Source: Planctomycetota bacterium
GTDB lineage: Bacteria; Planctomycetota; Uabimicrobiia; Uabimicrobiales; Uabimicrobiaceae
Direction: 5' to 3'
NCBI GenBank assembly: GCA_029260735.1
Contig: JAJDCR010000057.1
Coordinates: 104,120-168,119 of the forward strand
DNA: 64,000 nucleotides
Made by a program: the position numbers and the translations under genes. Shown piece after piece: positions 34,263-43,513 of the stretch. The notes beneath the pieces were generated by a model. The model searched no databases. It was not told where the DNA came from and worked only from the letters and a program-made list of their open reading frames with translations. Every line of letters begins with the position of its first letter. Position 1 is the stretch's first letter.

Positions 34263-37200
34263 GTCCCGCTCCTAAAATGATATCTGGGATCAATATCAAT
34301 GTTTTCTGGAAGAAGTCGGGGAAGTTCTTTTTCCCCTAGTTGGTAGGGGTTCGAAAGCAGCTTTTTTTTATCTTCATCACTAATCTCAGACTCTGGATTT
34401 GAATTATTATGGAGCTTTTGGTTCCATTTAATAATATCAATTGGATAATCTTCCACATTTTGAAAAAAAGCAATCACATCTCCAACTTCTTCTCCTTCCT
34501 CTGTAACTTTTGAGAAAAATGTAGCTTTTTTTTGAAAAAAATCTTCTATTCTAACAGAGAAGGAGCCTGTTTTTGAATCAACTTGAGCTTGATATTTTTG
34601 GTTCCCTAACAAATGAAGGGAGTAATTGCTAAAGTTAACATTTCCATTGCCTTGATAGACAAGTCTTCCAAAAAGAGAGTAACCTCTAGAGATTTTATGA
34701 TGGTCGATGTATCTAATTTCAGGATAATTTGTTGCAACTTGATAAATAACTCCTGGATCAACAGAGGAACCAAATCCTAATTGATGAACTTGAGTAGAAA
34801 TTTTTTCTTTTAGTTGCTTAACCAGACTACTAGAATCTGTAATACCGGACACTAAAAAAACAGTAAATTTCATAGAGAAATCAGCAAAAGAAGGATCTTT
34901 CAAAACTACTCTTGTTGTCAAAAGCCTTTGCTCCTCTATTCGGTTTTCAATTGCTTGGCGTAGATCAAAAGGAAGAGGTTCTCTATTTTTTGTGGCAAGA
35001 TAGATCTCTACTTCGTGGGAGAAATGGGGATGAGGGGAAATTTTTATATGTTGGATTTCTTTGAATTCTCTTAGAAAAGATTCGTAATCTGCATAACTGA
35101 CTAAGCGTTCTTGCCGAGCAATTTGAAGAGGGATATTCTGAATAATTTCTTGGATTCCTTCCGCATTTTGTCCTTCTGTGCTCGCAACAGGATTTTCCAC
35201 TTTATCAGGATTTACACCAGTACTTTCAGAAACAAGGCTAGAGATCGCTCCCTTGCCAATATTTCCTTTTTTCCCATAGCAATCTCCCCTGAAAAATAAA
35301 GTAGAAGATTTTTTCTCTCCCATTAAAAGAAGCTGAATGCTTCTCTTTTCTCTCTTAATGAAGAAACCATTTTCTTTTGGTAACATTTCTAAATATTGAA
35401 AAAAACGTTTTCTAAATATTCCCTCTTGTGTAGAAAAGCAAAGAAAACCACTCTCTGCAATACTATCTTTTTTACTTACCTTTTCTAGAGTCAGTTGATG
35501 TCTTTGCAAATTCCCCAAGGTGTTTTCTGGCTTTTGCTCTTGAGAAAAGGACGTTAGATATCTTCTAGACTGAATTATGGGAAGATAAATTTCTAAGTTC
35601 TTAGCACTTGGTTCATGAGGGGGAGATTTAAAAAGCATATCTCTTAAGGAAGAAGAAGTAGAAGACTCTTCTGAAACTTTTTCAAAAACTCCTATCTCAG
35701 TATGGTCTTTTTTTATAGCTCTAATTGTCTGGATTTCAGGTGTCAACCGAAAGTCTTTTTTATAAGAAAGGGTTAACTTTTTTTCTTTTTGTCCATTTTT
35801 TTCTGGCCAAGAAAAAATTTGTTTATAGAGTTTTTCTTGCGCCTTTTTCTTTCGCTTTAGAATAAACCTAATACTTCCTAAGTACTTTTTGACAAATAAG
35901 ATATCTTTAATCTCAAAAGGTACAGGGTGAAGTTCATAGTATGGTACCTTTATGTGTATGCTCGTACTAAATTTTTTGTTTTCCTCTTCCCCTTTTAAAG
36001 CTCCTTCTATAGCCCCTTTTAAAGCTTCTTCCTTTGGAGGAACCTTTTTCGTTCCTTCTATAGCCCCTTTTAAAGCTCCTTCCTTTGGAGGAACCTTTTT
36101 CGTTCCTTCTATAGCCCCTTTTAAAGCCCCTATTTTTTTCATTTGTACTGAATACTTAAAAGAATGTTTTTCTTGAGCTTTTGCACTCGATTTTGAAAAT
36201 TCAGTTTTGCTTGTTTCTTTATTTTCCAAAACTTTAAATTTATAATGGTATTCTCCAATAAAGTAATCCAGTGTTCGAAGACCTAGTTTATCGTCTGAAG
36301 TCTTCATAGTAAATATTCCATTTTCTATATTTACAAGTTCTTGTTTCTCAACAATTTTTCTTCTTTGCACTCGAGTGATAGGTTCTATATCCCACTTGTA
36401 TAGACGATTATTCTTATCTTTCCCTATCTTTACTTCCTCTAAATTTTCTATATTTTTTTGAGTATTTCCTATGTAAACTTTATAATCATCATTACTTTCT
36501 TCTTCAACCTCTAAAATGCTTTTGATATGGTAATCATTTTCTGGTACGTTTTCCCATTTTTTCGTTTCCTCATTTTTCTTTTGCACCTCTATATCAAATC
36601 CAGAATAATAAAATCCTGGAGATAGCTCTATTTCAAAAAAATTATCATCGTCTTTTTCTAGTTCTTTTTCGGGAGAACCTTTTTCTGATTTTTTTTCGGG
36701 ATAGTCTTTGCTTGAAGGTAACATTTCTAAATATTTTTCTAACGGCATCTTCAATATATATTCAATTAAAACTAAGAAAAAATCTTCGTTCTTTTCGTTT
36801 TTATATAAGCTAACTTCTTCTTTATCTGGAAAATAACATCTAAGAGGATATTCCTTTGCTACTCCAAAAATATATTGAGCTAAGAATATAGCAGAACTTC
36901 GAGCAGAGTCTTGTTGGTAGAATTTGAGATCTTGTGGATCTTCCATATTGAAAAAAAGCTCCCCCTCTTTTAAGAAAATAGCATCACTGCTAAGCTCCTT
37001 TTCATTATGAAAAAGGATGGGAATTTTTTTAACTTGTTTTCCTTGTAAGTCGAGCTTATATAACCTTAAGCCTAAGAGTTTTTGTTTGCTTGCTTCGCCT
37101 AAATCTTCATTTGGAGCTCCATTTTTTTGATTTTTTTCTAATCCATTTTCTTTGGAAACAAATTTTTCTAAAGATTTTCCTATTGGCAAGCTATACCAAT

Positions 37201-37774
37201 CGTGCTGAGAAGTAGACAAAAAAAATTGAAAAACATTTGAGACTTCTTTTTCAATAGGAATCTTCACTGAAGTTTCGACTTTATCCACCGCTTGAGGTTT
37301 TTTGGCTTGTATATTAGGAAACCAGTCCCCTAAATTTACACGGTGTTCCATCTTTTGTAGTAAATGAAAAAAGCCTTCCCATTGGAAGTACAAATCCTGA
37401 GTTCCTTGATCTCCCAAATTAGCATTTCCTTTAAAGGTGAGTAAAAGAGGAATATTTAATTCTGTTGGCGCACTTTCCCACGATAACTTTACCCAGGTTT
37501 CTGCGGGATAAGCTCCCTTAGGAACATAACCAGTTAATTGAGCATGGTGGTAAATACTATCTTCTTCTTGAGCAGTAGGAAGAAAAGCCTCATTGGCAAT
37601 ACGGTCGATATGGTAGTAAAGAGAATCCCCCATGGTTGCAAAAAGCTTTATTAGCAAAGTGCCAAAATCATTGTCTGAAAAATCTGTCCAATCAGATAGA
37701 TCTTTCGCTCTAGCGATAAGGTCATCCTTGATTGATTCATAATCTTTCTGGGTATAGGAAAATTTTTTTTCCAT
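34259..37774 (-). CDS. gpJ/Afp11-like baseplate protein
   Basis: This 1171-residue large baseplate subunit starts with TQKDYESIKDDLIARAKDLS and DFGTLLIKLFATMGDSLYYHIDR and contains the typical GYVPKGAYPAE segment. The C-terminal half has the baseplate-J core: NIPLQIARQERLVSYADYESF, HPHFSHEVEIYLATK, LPFDLRQAIENRI and GFGSSVDPGVIYQVA. Between them lies a long family-unlike charged region (about residues 330-700) including a tandem 17-residue repeat. J/Afp11 proteins form the baseplate wedges that surround the spike. It has 11 bases to the gp25-like gene before it and a 4-base overlap with the next gene. Confidence 0.85.
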   Translation of the reverse strand: MEKKFSYTQKDYESIKDDLIARAKDLSDWTDFSDNDFGTLLIKLFATMGDSLYYHIDRIANEAFLPTAQEEDSIYHHAQLTGYVPKGAYPAETWVKLSWESAPTELNIPLLLTFKGNANLGDQGTQDLYFQWEGFFHLLQKMEHRVNLGDWFPNIQAKKPQAVDKVETSVKIPIEKEVSNVFQFFLSTSQHDWYSLPIGKSLEKFVSKENGLEKNQKNGAPNEDLGEASKQKLLGLRLYKLDLQGKQVKKIPILFHNEKELSSDAIFLKEGELFFNMEDPQDLKFYQQDSARSSAIFLAQYIFGVAKEYPLRCYFPDKEEVSLYKNEKNEDFFLVLIEYILKMPLEKYLEMLPSSKDYPEKKSEKGSPEKELEKDDDNFFEIELSPGFYYSGFDIEVQKKNEETKKWENVPENDYHIKSILEVEEESNDDYKVYIGNTQKNIENLEEVKIGKDKNNRLYKWDIEPITRVQRRKIVEKQELVNIENGIFTMKTSDDKLGLRTLDYFIGEYHYKFKVLENKETSKTEFSKSSAKAQEKHSFKYSVQMKKIGALKGAIEGTKKVPPKEGALKGAIEGTKKVPPKEEALKGAIEGALKGEEENKKFSTSIHIKVPYYELHPVPFEIKDILFVKKYLGSIRFILKRKKKAQEKLYKQIFSWPEKNGQKEKKLTLSYKKDFRLTPEIQTIRAIKKDHTEIGVFEKVSEESSTSSSLRDMLFKSPPHEPSAKNLEIYLPIIQSRRYLTSFSQEQKPENTLGNLQRHQLTLEKVSKKDSIAESGFLCFSTQEGIFRKRFFQYLEMLPKENGFFIKREKRSIQLLLMGEKKSSTLFFRGDCYGKKGNIGKGAISSLVSESTGVNPDKVENPVASTEGQNAEGIQEIIQNIPLQIARQERLVSYADYESFLREFKEIQHIKISPHPHFSHEVEIYLATKNREPLPFDLRQAIENRIEEQRLLTTRVVLKDPSFADFSMKFTVFLVSGITDSSSLVKQLKEKISTQVHQLGFGSSVDPGVIYQVATNYPEIRYIDHHKISRGYSLFGRLVYQGNGNVNFSNYSLHLLGNQKYQAQVDSKTGSFSVRIEDFFQKKATFFSKVTEEGEEVGDVIAFFQNVEDYPIDIIKWNQKLHNNSNPESEISDEDKKKLLSNPYQLGEKELPRLLPENIDIDPRYHFRSGT
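36001..36130 (-). repeat. 51-bp in-frame tandem repeats in gpJ-like gene
   Basis: Two full 51-base units differing at one position, plus partial copies, encode GALKGAIEGTKKVPPKE. Because the unit is a multiple of three, copy number can change without breaking the gene. Confidence 0.85.
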
Positions 37775-37784
37775 TTTCTTTCCT

Positions 37785-38156
37785 TTAGAGACGATCTAAA
37801 CTAACGCTGATCTGGTTTTGCTTCCCGGCAAAGACATAGCTTACTTCAACATAAACTTGAGATTCTCGGGAAGAGATACTAACATTTTGTAAAACAATTT
37901 CAGGAGCCCAGCGAACGATGGCTGTCTGAATTTGATAGCGAATGAGAGCATGTAAAGCATCGTCGTTTGGCTCATGAAGAAGTTGGCGCAAAGAACAACC
38001 ATACTCTCGTTGCATAACCCTTTCCCCAATATGGGTTCGCAAAAGCTGGTGTATATTTTGCCTTATTTTCTCTGCTCCTTGGGCTTTGGCAATTCCCTTT
38101 GTTTGGGGATCAATGCGAAAGGGGAAAGCAATTCCTTGGAAGTTTTCTTCAGGCAT
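37785..38156 (-). CDS. gp25/GPW-like baseplate wedge protein (Afp9-like)
   Basis: This 123-residue protein fits the gp25/GPW lysozyme-like wedge family in length and motifs: GIAFPFRIDPQTKGIA, the conserved IRQNIHQLLRTHIGERVMQREYG helix-turn (R-ERVMRPxFG type), LLHEPNDD, and RWAPEIVLQNVSI followed by VEVSYVF. gp25 holds the sheath-initiating end of the baseplate. It lies between the unknown 38169 gene (12-base gap) and the gpJ-like gene, the usual gp25-gpJ order of contractile systems. Confidence 0.92.
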   Translation of the reverse strand: MPEENFQGIAFPFRIDPQTKGIAKAQGAEKIRQNIHQLLRTHIGERVMQREYGCSLRQLLHEPNDDALHALIRYQIQTAIVRWAPEIVLQNVSISSRESQVYVEVSYVFAGKQNQISVSLDRL

Positions 38157-38168
38157 AATTTTTCTTTC

Positions 38169-38825
38169 TTATTTTAGATAACCCGTATCGTTTGTTTCAG
38201 AAGCAAGAACCCTTGGCTTAAATGCGACACCTCCAGATAGTGTTACCATAGCCTCAACTTCTGATAAAAAATCTTTAAACTCCTTACCAAAGGTTGAGGC
38301 CAATAAAGCAGCAGCTTCGGTAATTTCATTCATTTTATTGCCTTTTGAGTCTATTTTAAACCAACCCGCCTTACGAAATTTGTCTTCTAATTTTTTCTGT
38401 AAGGATCCTTCTTCCAGAGAGACTGTTCCATTAAAGACAGACGGAGGTACAATAGTTATTTTATTAGGTGGGGTAACCTTGACGATAGCTGTTTCTATGT
38501 GAGAAATTACTGCAAAACAAATCCCCTTAGCTAATTGTTTGGGACCAACTCCCTGCCACCCACCGCTGATCAATCCGCTAGCAAATCTTTCCGTTAAGTC
38601 AAAGCTTGATAAGACTAAATGCCCTTCTACCCAAGCTGCTTGAGACCCTTCTACTCCTTTAATTTCCATCTCAATAGTTAGTTTATCTCGATCTGTTAAA
38701 ATCTCAACAACCCCTTTTGCAAAAATATCACATAGTGTTTTCAAATAGATGGCCTCACGATTCCAGCCAAGTGCAGCATACTCATCTAACATCAGTGTAC
38801 TTAGCTTAGAACTACTCAGTGCCAT
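38169..38825 (-). CDS. unknown eCIS protein between spike and gp25
   Basis: This 218-residue protein has no signal peptide and no family I recognise. It shows a helical start (LSTLMLDEYAALGWNREAIYLKTLCDIFAKGVVEIL), a beta-rich middle (DKLTIEMEIKGVEGSQAAWVEGH), GGWQGVGPKQLAKGI, and TLSGGVAFKPRVL near the end. Its ATG shares one base with the stop of the gpV-like gene, so the two are translationally coupled. Position suggests a spike tip, hub plug or assembly factor; a PAAR-type tip motif is not visible. Confidence 0.65.
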   Translation of the reverse strand: MALSSSKLSTLMLDEYAALGWNREAIYLKTLCDIFAKGVVEILTDRDKLTIEMEIKGVEGSQAAWVEGHLVLSSFDLTERFASGLISGGWQGVGPKQLAKGICFAVISHIETAIVKVTPPNKITIVPPSVFNGTVSLEEGSLQKKLEDKFRKAGWFKIDSKGNKMNEITEAAALLASTFGKEFKDFLSEVEAMVTLSGGVAFKPRVLASETNDTGYLK

Positions 38826-39712
38826 TAGGGAGAAGCCTTACAGGTAACGCTACCGACAATTGGTGCTCCTGTGATAAAACAGACGGGATGAGTTCCGGTG
38901 GGAAATCCTGTGACTATTCCCGCAGTCCCTTCATTTAGAAGAACTTGCCCAACGGCTTTGATTGTGATATTCGCATCTTTCAACTCGATAGTATTCTGAT
39001 TTTTGTCTTCGATTGTTACTCCAGAGCTTTCTAGCTCTACTTTATTGCCTTTGCTGTCTTCAATAGTAATTCCAGATGAGTTTAGTTCGACAATATTTTC
39101 ATTCTTATCTTCAACTTTGATCCCAGTAGAACTTTCTAGCTCAATTTTATTCTTCTCTCCATCAAGAATGATGACACCAGATGATTTTAACTCAATAAGG
39201 TTTTTATTTTTATCTTCAATACTTATTTTTTCTGCTTCTAGGGTAATTTTTTGTTCTTCGCTATTCACTATCTCCATTTTTTCTTCTCCCGCAGAAAAGT
39301 GAAGGACAATGTGTTGTTCTTCTTGTCCTCTTCTCGTTAGTATGCATTTTTCTTCACCTTCCTTATCGGAGAATTCGAAGCGAAAACCTCCGGGAGTATA
39401 GACTTGAGAAACGGTAGGAGGACTTTGTTGGACTTCTATAGGAGGAGATTCTTGAGGATACCAAACTCCAACCCAAATAGGATGGTTGATGTTTCCTCCT
39501 TCAAATTCAACCCACACTTTGCTTTCTACAGGTGGGATAAAGAAGTGACCTGGAGGCAAACATGGTTTTGCTAAAACAGAGGTGTTTTCCTCAAAAAGAG
39601 AAGGAACATAGATTTTAATTTGCCCTCGTTTTTCGGGATCTTCATTGTCTACTACAGTAGCTAAATACTTTCCATAGTACTTATCTATATGTTGCTCTAA
39701 ACCTGGGTACAT
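38825..39712 (-). CDS. gpV/gp5-like spike protein
   Basis: This 295-residue protein starts with an OB-fold of the baseplate assembly protein V / gp5 N-terminal type: GKYLATVVDNEDPEKRGQIKIYVPS, then VWVEFEGGNINHPIWVG. The C-terminal part (about 130-260) is a run of IELKSSGVIILDGEKN-like repeats with a period near 14-15 residues, consistent with a trimeric beta-helix needle. The end (GTHPVCFITGAPIVG) may form the tip. In Afp the hub and spike are one Afp8 protein; here the gp27-like hub is a separate gene directly before it. Confidence 0.87.
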   Translation of the reverse strand: MYPGLEQHIDKYYGKYLATVVDNEDPEKRGQIKIYVPSLFEENTSVLAKPCLPPGHFFIPPVESKVWVEFEGGNINHPIWVGVWYPQESPPIEVQQSPPTVSQVYTPGGFRFEFSDKEGEEKCILTRRGQEEQHIVLHFSAGEEKMEIVNSEEQKITLEAEKISIEDKNKNLIELKSSGVIILDGEKNKIELESSTGIKVEDKNENIVELNSSGITIEDSKGNKVELESSGVTIEDKNQNTIELKDANITIKAVGQVLLNEGTAGIVTGFPTGTHPVCFITGAPIVGSVTCKASP

Positions 39713-39722
39713 ATTATTTCCT

Positions 39723-41081
39723 CTAGCGCGTGCATTTAAATTTACTTAAAAAACCTTGTCTGTCTAGACTATGGGTAACACTAGTCACATACCACACGTC
39801 ATTAAAACGCGGAGAAAGTCCATTTACTCTTATTGGAGATTTTGCCCTCAACCAAATATTTCCTTTTGCTACCCCATGAGCAAACATTCCTTCTCTTTGT
39901 AATGCTTTTATGGGCACTCGTTGCTCTAGAAAATTTTCTTTTTCTGCCGGATATCTAGGAAGAGAAACTACTTGGTTAAACTCTGTTCGATGGCTCTCCC
40001 ATTTTCCCTCACAAGCCATACTTAATTCATTGATTCTTGAGCGATCATCGGGATGATCTACTAACCATGAAGCTAAAAAAGGATTAGAGTGGGAAGACAA
40101 GAGAGAAGAAGCAGCATTCAAACCTTCAGAAACTACATCAGAAGCAAAATCTCCCAATGAATCTAGTAAACCTGATCCTTCTCCCAGAAAAGAACCAATG
40201 CTTGCGCTCTCTCCTACTTCAATTTTTTCTCCTGTAAGAGGATCGGATGATATAATCTTGTTTTTTTGAGAATAATAAAAACTATTAACTGTAGGATAAA
40301 AACTCAAAAGAACCCCTTGTCTATTACTAGAAGCAAGCAAAGCAACTGGATTATTTTGAAAAGAAGAACAATTGTAGAGGAGTTCTATCTCTTCTTCTCT
40401 TTCTCGCAAAGTATTTTCGGAGATAAAATGAAAACTATAGGGGAGGTTCTCTTGCTCTCCACTTAAGTTTAAGCTACCAATAGCACTTTGGGCTAAGGAA
40501 GAAATACTTTCCAGTAGATTGTCTGGTAAATCCTCCGCCTCTCGGCCTTCTTCGATAAAACAACAACACTCATATTCCCTAGCTAAGTCTTGTAAAAAAG
40601 CTAAGTCTGTCTTGCCCACTTGCTGAATAGAGTAATCATCATTTATTTCTCTATCGTTAGGTAAAGATATATTAATTGTGCTAAAGTTATGAAGCTGGGC
40701 AATATTTCTAACAACTTCAGAAACAGACCCAACCTCTTCTTTATTCCAATTAACTGTTTTTTTGGTTGAAACCATCTTAATTAAATCATCCATTAGCTTT
40801 AGTTGGACCAAAGGCTTACTATTTTCGGGATACTGGACTTGTATTTTAGTGATAGTCCCTTTCAACATAACACAATGCTCGTTTGTATATCCCATGTCAA
40901 TAAAGCCTTGAGCTCCTTCTCTAAAGACTTCGGCATAGACCATTCCGGGGTCAGGTATAGACACCAAAGCATAATCCGCCCCATTGTCATTTTCTGTTAC
41001 AGAAAGACTTTCTACCCAACTAGAAATATCAACGCCCTCAATGACTACCCGAAAAAAAGTAAGGTACTCTCTTATAGACAC
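39723..41081 (-). CDS. gp27/gpD-like baseplate hub protein
   Basis: This 452-residue protein is of the phage late control D / gp27 type: FRVVIEGVDISSWVESLSV, ALVSIPDP, GFIDMGYTN, MLKGTITKIQVQYP, EVVRNIAQLHNF and KTDLAFLQDLAREYECCCFIEEG, then a central insertion and a C-terminal part with GVAKGNIWLRAKSPI and WYVTSVTHSLDRQGFLSKF. It forms the trimeric hub to which the gpV-like spike attaches. Its ATG overlaps the stop of the LysM gene by one base. Confidence 0.85.
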   Translation of the reverse strand: MSIREYLTFFRVVIEGVDISSWVESLSVTENDNGADYALVSIPDPGMVYAEVFREGAQGFIDMGYTNEHCVMLKGTITKIQVQYPENSKPLVQLKLMDDLIKMVSTKKTVNWNKEEVGSVSEVVRNIAQLHNFSTINISLPNDREINDDYSIQQVGKTDLAFLQDLAREYECCCFIEEGREAEDLPDNLLESISSLAQSAIGSLNLSGEQENLPYSFHFISENTLREREEEIELLYNCSSFQNNPVALLASSNRQGVLLSFYPTVNSFYYSQKNKIISSDPLTGEKIEVGESASIGSFLGEGSGLLDSLGDFASDVVSEGLNAASSLLSSHSNPFLASWLVDHPDDRSRINELSMACEGKWESHRTEFNQVVSLPRYPAEKENFLEQRVPIKALQREGMFAHGVAKGNIWLRAKSPIRVNGLSPRFNDVWYVTSVTHSLDRQGFLSKFKCTR

Positions 41082-41464
41082 TAGAAATTCCTTTTTCTGG
41101 AAACTAAGGTGGCTTGGGCAAGAGCAGGAAGCCAGATGGTTTTACCGATGTGATTTTTCAAATCAAAAGGATAAAGAAACTCTTCTTCAGACTCTTTTTC
41201 AGACTCTTTTTCAGACTCTTTTTCGGTCTCTGCTTTCAAATTGGGATTTGCATCCACAATCTTCCACCATAGGCTTTCGTTGCCATAAAAACGCCACGCT
41301 AAGGTATCCAAGGTATCTCCGTGAACAATCGTGTGGTAAAATCCTTGGGCTTTCAGATTTGTTACACGAGAACAACGTAAGGAGAAAACCTCCACTTCTT
41401 GAGAATCTTTTTCTACTCGAATTTTTTTTTCTTTGTAGTATCGAGAATAAGGGTTTATAGCCAA
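41081..41464 (-). CDS. LysM-type eCIS protein (Afp7 C-terminal-like)
   Basis: This 127-residue protein has one LysM-like module: YHTIVHGDTLDTLAWRFYG and NESLWWKIVDANPN, followed after an EKES-rich acidic linker by IGKTIWLPAL. In other eCIS loci a LysM sits at the end of the Afp7-like tube-associated protein. Here it is a separate gene, 21 bases after the CIS tube gene at 41486. The EKES triplet repeat in the linker (about residues 82-95) interrupts the usual LysM spacing. It probably connects tube end and hub. Confidence 0.85.
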   Translation of the reverse strand: MAINPYSRYYKEKKIRVEKDSQEVEVFSLRCSRVTNLKAQGFYHTIVHGDTLDTLAWRFYGNESLWWKIVDANPNLKAETEKESEKESEKESEEEFLYPFDLKNHIGKTIWLPALAQATLVSRKRNF

Positions 41465-41485
41465 CTTACCTTTACTCCTTCATTT

Positions 41486-42031
41486 TTAAATGCCATAAGG
41501 AACTCGATTTAAGTAATGAGCAATCCTTCCTAAATTAGTCTCTCTTTCTTCGACAAGGAAAATATCTACTTCTGCGCGAATAGGAGCTAGACTACTATTG
41601 AAGAGTGTTTCCTTAACAGAAACACTTTCCACATGGCACTCCATTATTCGGTGGCCAAACTTAAAGATAGTCTTAGGGTTTGCTAAAGCTGTCGGAATGG
41701 TAACTACCCCAGACATCAATTCAGAAACAGGACTTTTCGAAAAAAGAAACTCTCGATACTTATTTAGCTCAGGAGTAATTCCTCCATCGGAGTCTTTTGC
41801 TGGCATAATACCACTAGGAGAGGATTCTCGTCCATCAACAATAACTTGAAAACTGATTTTCCTCTGTGAAGTTTTGCTAAAGCTTGAAAAATCCTTACCA
41901 TTTTTAGAATTGCTATTATAGCTCGCTGTCATTTTATCTGTAAGGGATTGGGGATTATACTGAAAATACACAATGATAGGCATAGTAATATCTAACTTGG
42001 CAAGAAATCCTCTTTCTACTTGTCTATACAT
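41486..42031 (-). CDS. CIS tube-associated protein (Afp7 N-terminal-like)
   Basis: This 181-residue protein resembles the N-terminal domain of contractile injection system tube proteins: VYFQYNPQSLTDKMTASY near the start, RKISFQVIVDGRE, ELNKYREFLF, then PKTIFKFGHRIMECHVESVSV and LFNSSLAPIRAEVDIFLVE. In Afp7-type proteins this domain is fused to LysM; here the LysM part is the next gene. It likely forms the adaptor ring between inner tube and gp27-like hub. Confidence 0.87.
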   Translation of the reverse strand: MYRQVERGFLAKLDITMPIIVYFQYNPQSLTDKMTASYNSNSKNGKDFSSFSKTSQRKISFQVIVDGRESSPSGIMPAKDSDGGITPELNKYREFLFSKSPVSELMSGVVTIPTALANPKTIFKFGHRIMECHVESVSVKETLFNSSLAPIRAEVDIFLVEERETNLGRIAHYLNRVPYGI

Positions 42032-42047
42032 ATTTCTTCCTTAAGCT

Positions 42048-43292
42048 TTAGGGAAAATCACTACGAGGATAACCCCGAGCAAAAAAATCTTCTTCTTGTA
42101 CTTCTTCCATGCGTTGCTTCAAGTGGCGTACAATTTCTTCTCCTAAGTTCGCTATTTCAGTCTCTTCTAATCTGGCGCTTTGTACATTGATGTGTATTCC
42201 CCCTTCGAAACGTATTTCTGGTTTTGAAGAAGATGAGGAGTTACGGTTTTGCTGTTGATCAGAAAAAGTCGACAAAAAAATAGAACGGGATAAGTTTATT
42301 TCAGAAAAACGAGAAGAAACGATACTTCTTTCTTTACTTGGTAAATCTTTCTTTTGACTAACTTTAGTGTTTGCATTTCTTTTTTCAAGAAAGCGGGTTA
42401 TTTTGTACGGAGAAGTAGAAAGATGGCCAATAATATTTTCATGATGCAATTTCATTCCACTATTTAGTGATAGTCTGGAAAAAAAAGCCGTATTTCTATG
42501 AAGAAAGCCGAGAAAAGAATTTCTCTCCCTACTTTTACCTCTTTGCTGCAATCTACTTATCTGAGAAAAAAAAGAAGAGTGAGGAAATTTGAGATTCTTT
42601 TTTGATAAAGAAACAATAGATGTTATTTTTTGTGGGTACTTATGAAGAACTGATAAACTTTGATCACCATGACTATCGATTTTTCTTATTTGTCTCGTCT
42701 GGGGAGAAAAATAATACATGGAAGCTGTTGACTGTTTTTGCAGAGAAAAAGGAGAAATATAATTTAAGCCAACTTGATTAGATCTTATTTTTATAGAATC
42801 TCTTTTTACTTTACTTGGTAATGTGTAGCTTCGATAAATTTCTGTAGAAATGGGGGGGATAGAAATTAAACCTTTGTTTGCCGGAAAGAACCTATTTTTT
42901 GAAAGAGCAATAAGTTTTGATTGAAATTTTTTCTCTGAAAATGAAGTGGGGGAAAAATGCTTTCTCACTTGCCAGTTTGTTCCAGTGGGAGAGTTAAACC
43001 TGACTCTATTCTGTTTATTTTCTTGGTAGTTTCTTACAGAGATATAATTGTTAAGAGAAGAAGTCCCCCATGATTTAGGTTGCTCCCGAACAATTTTTTT
43101 TATGGTAAAAGAATGGCTTCTTTGGGGCACTAAGCGAGATAAATGTAAAGAATGAGAGCCAGGAGAAGTAAAGCTTTTAGCACGTAAAGGAGCCCATCCC
43201 AAAAAAGGCTTAGCTACTTTTGCTAGAGGAAGAAGAGCTCTGTTTTGCAGTGGACTCCTCTTACTTACTTGCTTTGGATGATAAAGTGACAT
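42048..43292 (-). CDS. basic Ser/Arg/Lys-rich protein, unknown eCIS component
   Basis: This 414-residue, strongly basic protein of low complexity (S, R, K, F, N) appears largely disordered. Only the last ~55 residues look folded: GGIHINVQSARLEETEIANLGEEIVRHLKQRMEEV. It lies exactly where tape-measure or length-control genes stand in some contractile systems, after tube and chaperone and before the tube adaptor, but it is not helical like known tape measures. No other tape-measure candidate exists in the operon. Function unknown. Confidence 0.6.
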   Translation of the reverse strand: MSLYHPKQVSKRSPLQNRALLPLAKVAKPFLGWAPLRAKSFTSPGSHSLHLSRLVPQRSHSFTIKKIVREQPKSWGTSSLNNYISVRNYQENKQNRVRFNSPTGTNWQVRKHFSPTSFSEKKFQSKLIALSKNRFFPANKGLISIPPISTEIYRSYTLPSKVKRDSIKIRSNQVGLNYISPFSLQKQSTASMYYFSPQTRQIRKIDSHGDQSLSVLHKYPQKITSIVSLSKKNLKFPHSSFFSQISRLQQRGKSRERNSFLGFLHRNTAFFSRLSLNSGMKLHHENIIGHLSTSPYKITRFLEKRNANTKVSQKKDLPSKERSIVSSRFSEINLSRSIFLSTFSDQQQNRNSSSSSKPEIRFEGGIHINVQSARLEETEIANLGEEIVRHLKQRMEEVQEEDFFARGYPRSDFP

Positions 43293-43328
43293 TTGTCTCT
43301 CGCTGTTGTACTCTGTCTAGGAAAAGCC

Positions 43329-43513
43329 CTATTTTCTATTGGCTTCCTCTATTTCTTGGTTTTGCTTTTCAATCTCTGCACTCAGTAAACGAACAAAGTG
43401 ATGACGCTCAGTGATCTCCATTTCTATAATTTCTTGGTGAGACCACTTTAGATGGTAGGCCAAGTAAAATATTTCCCGACGCAGATTGGCCGCAGACCCT
43501 ACGCCGGGATTAA
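43329..43513 (-). CDS. DUF6760/P2 gpE-like tail reached by probable -1 frameshift
   Basis: The minus strand after the slip site reads about 60 codons in the -1 frame, ending in TAG at 43329-43331: LRREIFYLAYHLKWSHQE, EITERHHFVRLLSAEIEKQ and a final EEANRK. The YxAYHxxW...EIxERxxFV pattern matches small DUF6760-type proteins found in tail and eCIS clusters. The frame has no ATG, GTG or TTG in a useful place before the conserved part, but it is continuous with the preceding gene in the -1 frame. The product is therefore most likely the C-terminal extension of the 43499-44257 protein. Confidence 0.68.

Noticed and set aside
35952..36176. Plus-strand frame with repeated SIAPFKAPSFGGTFFV units
   Set aside because: It is the mirror of the 51-bp repeats in the gpJ-like gene and has no binding site or family.
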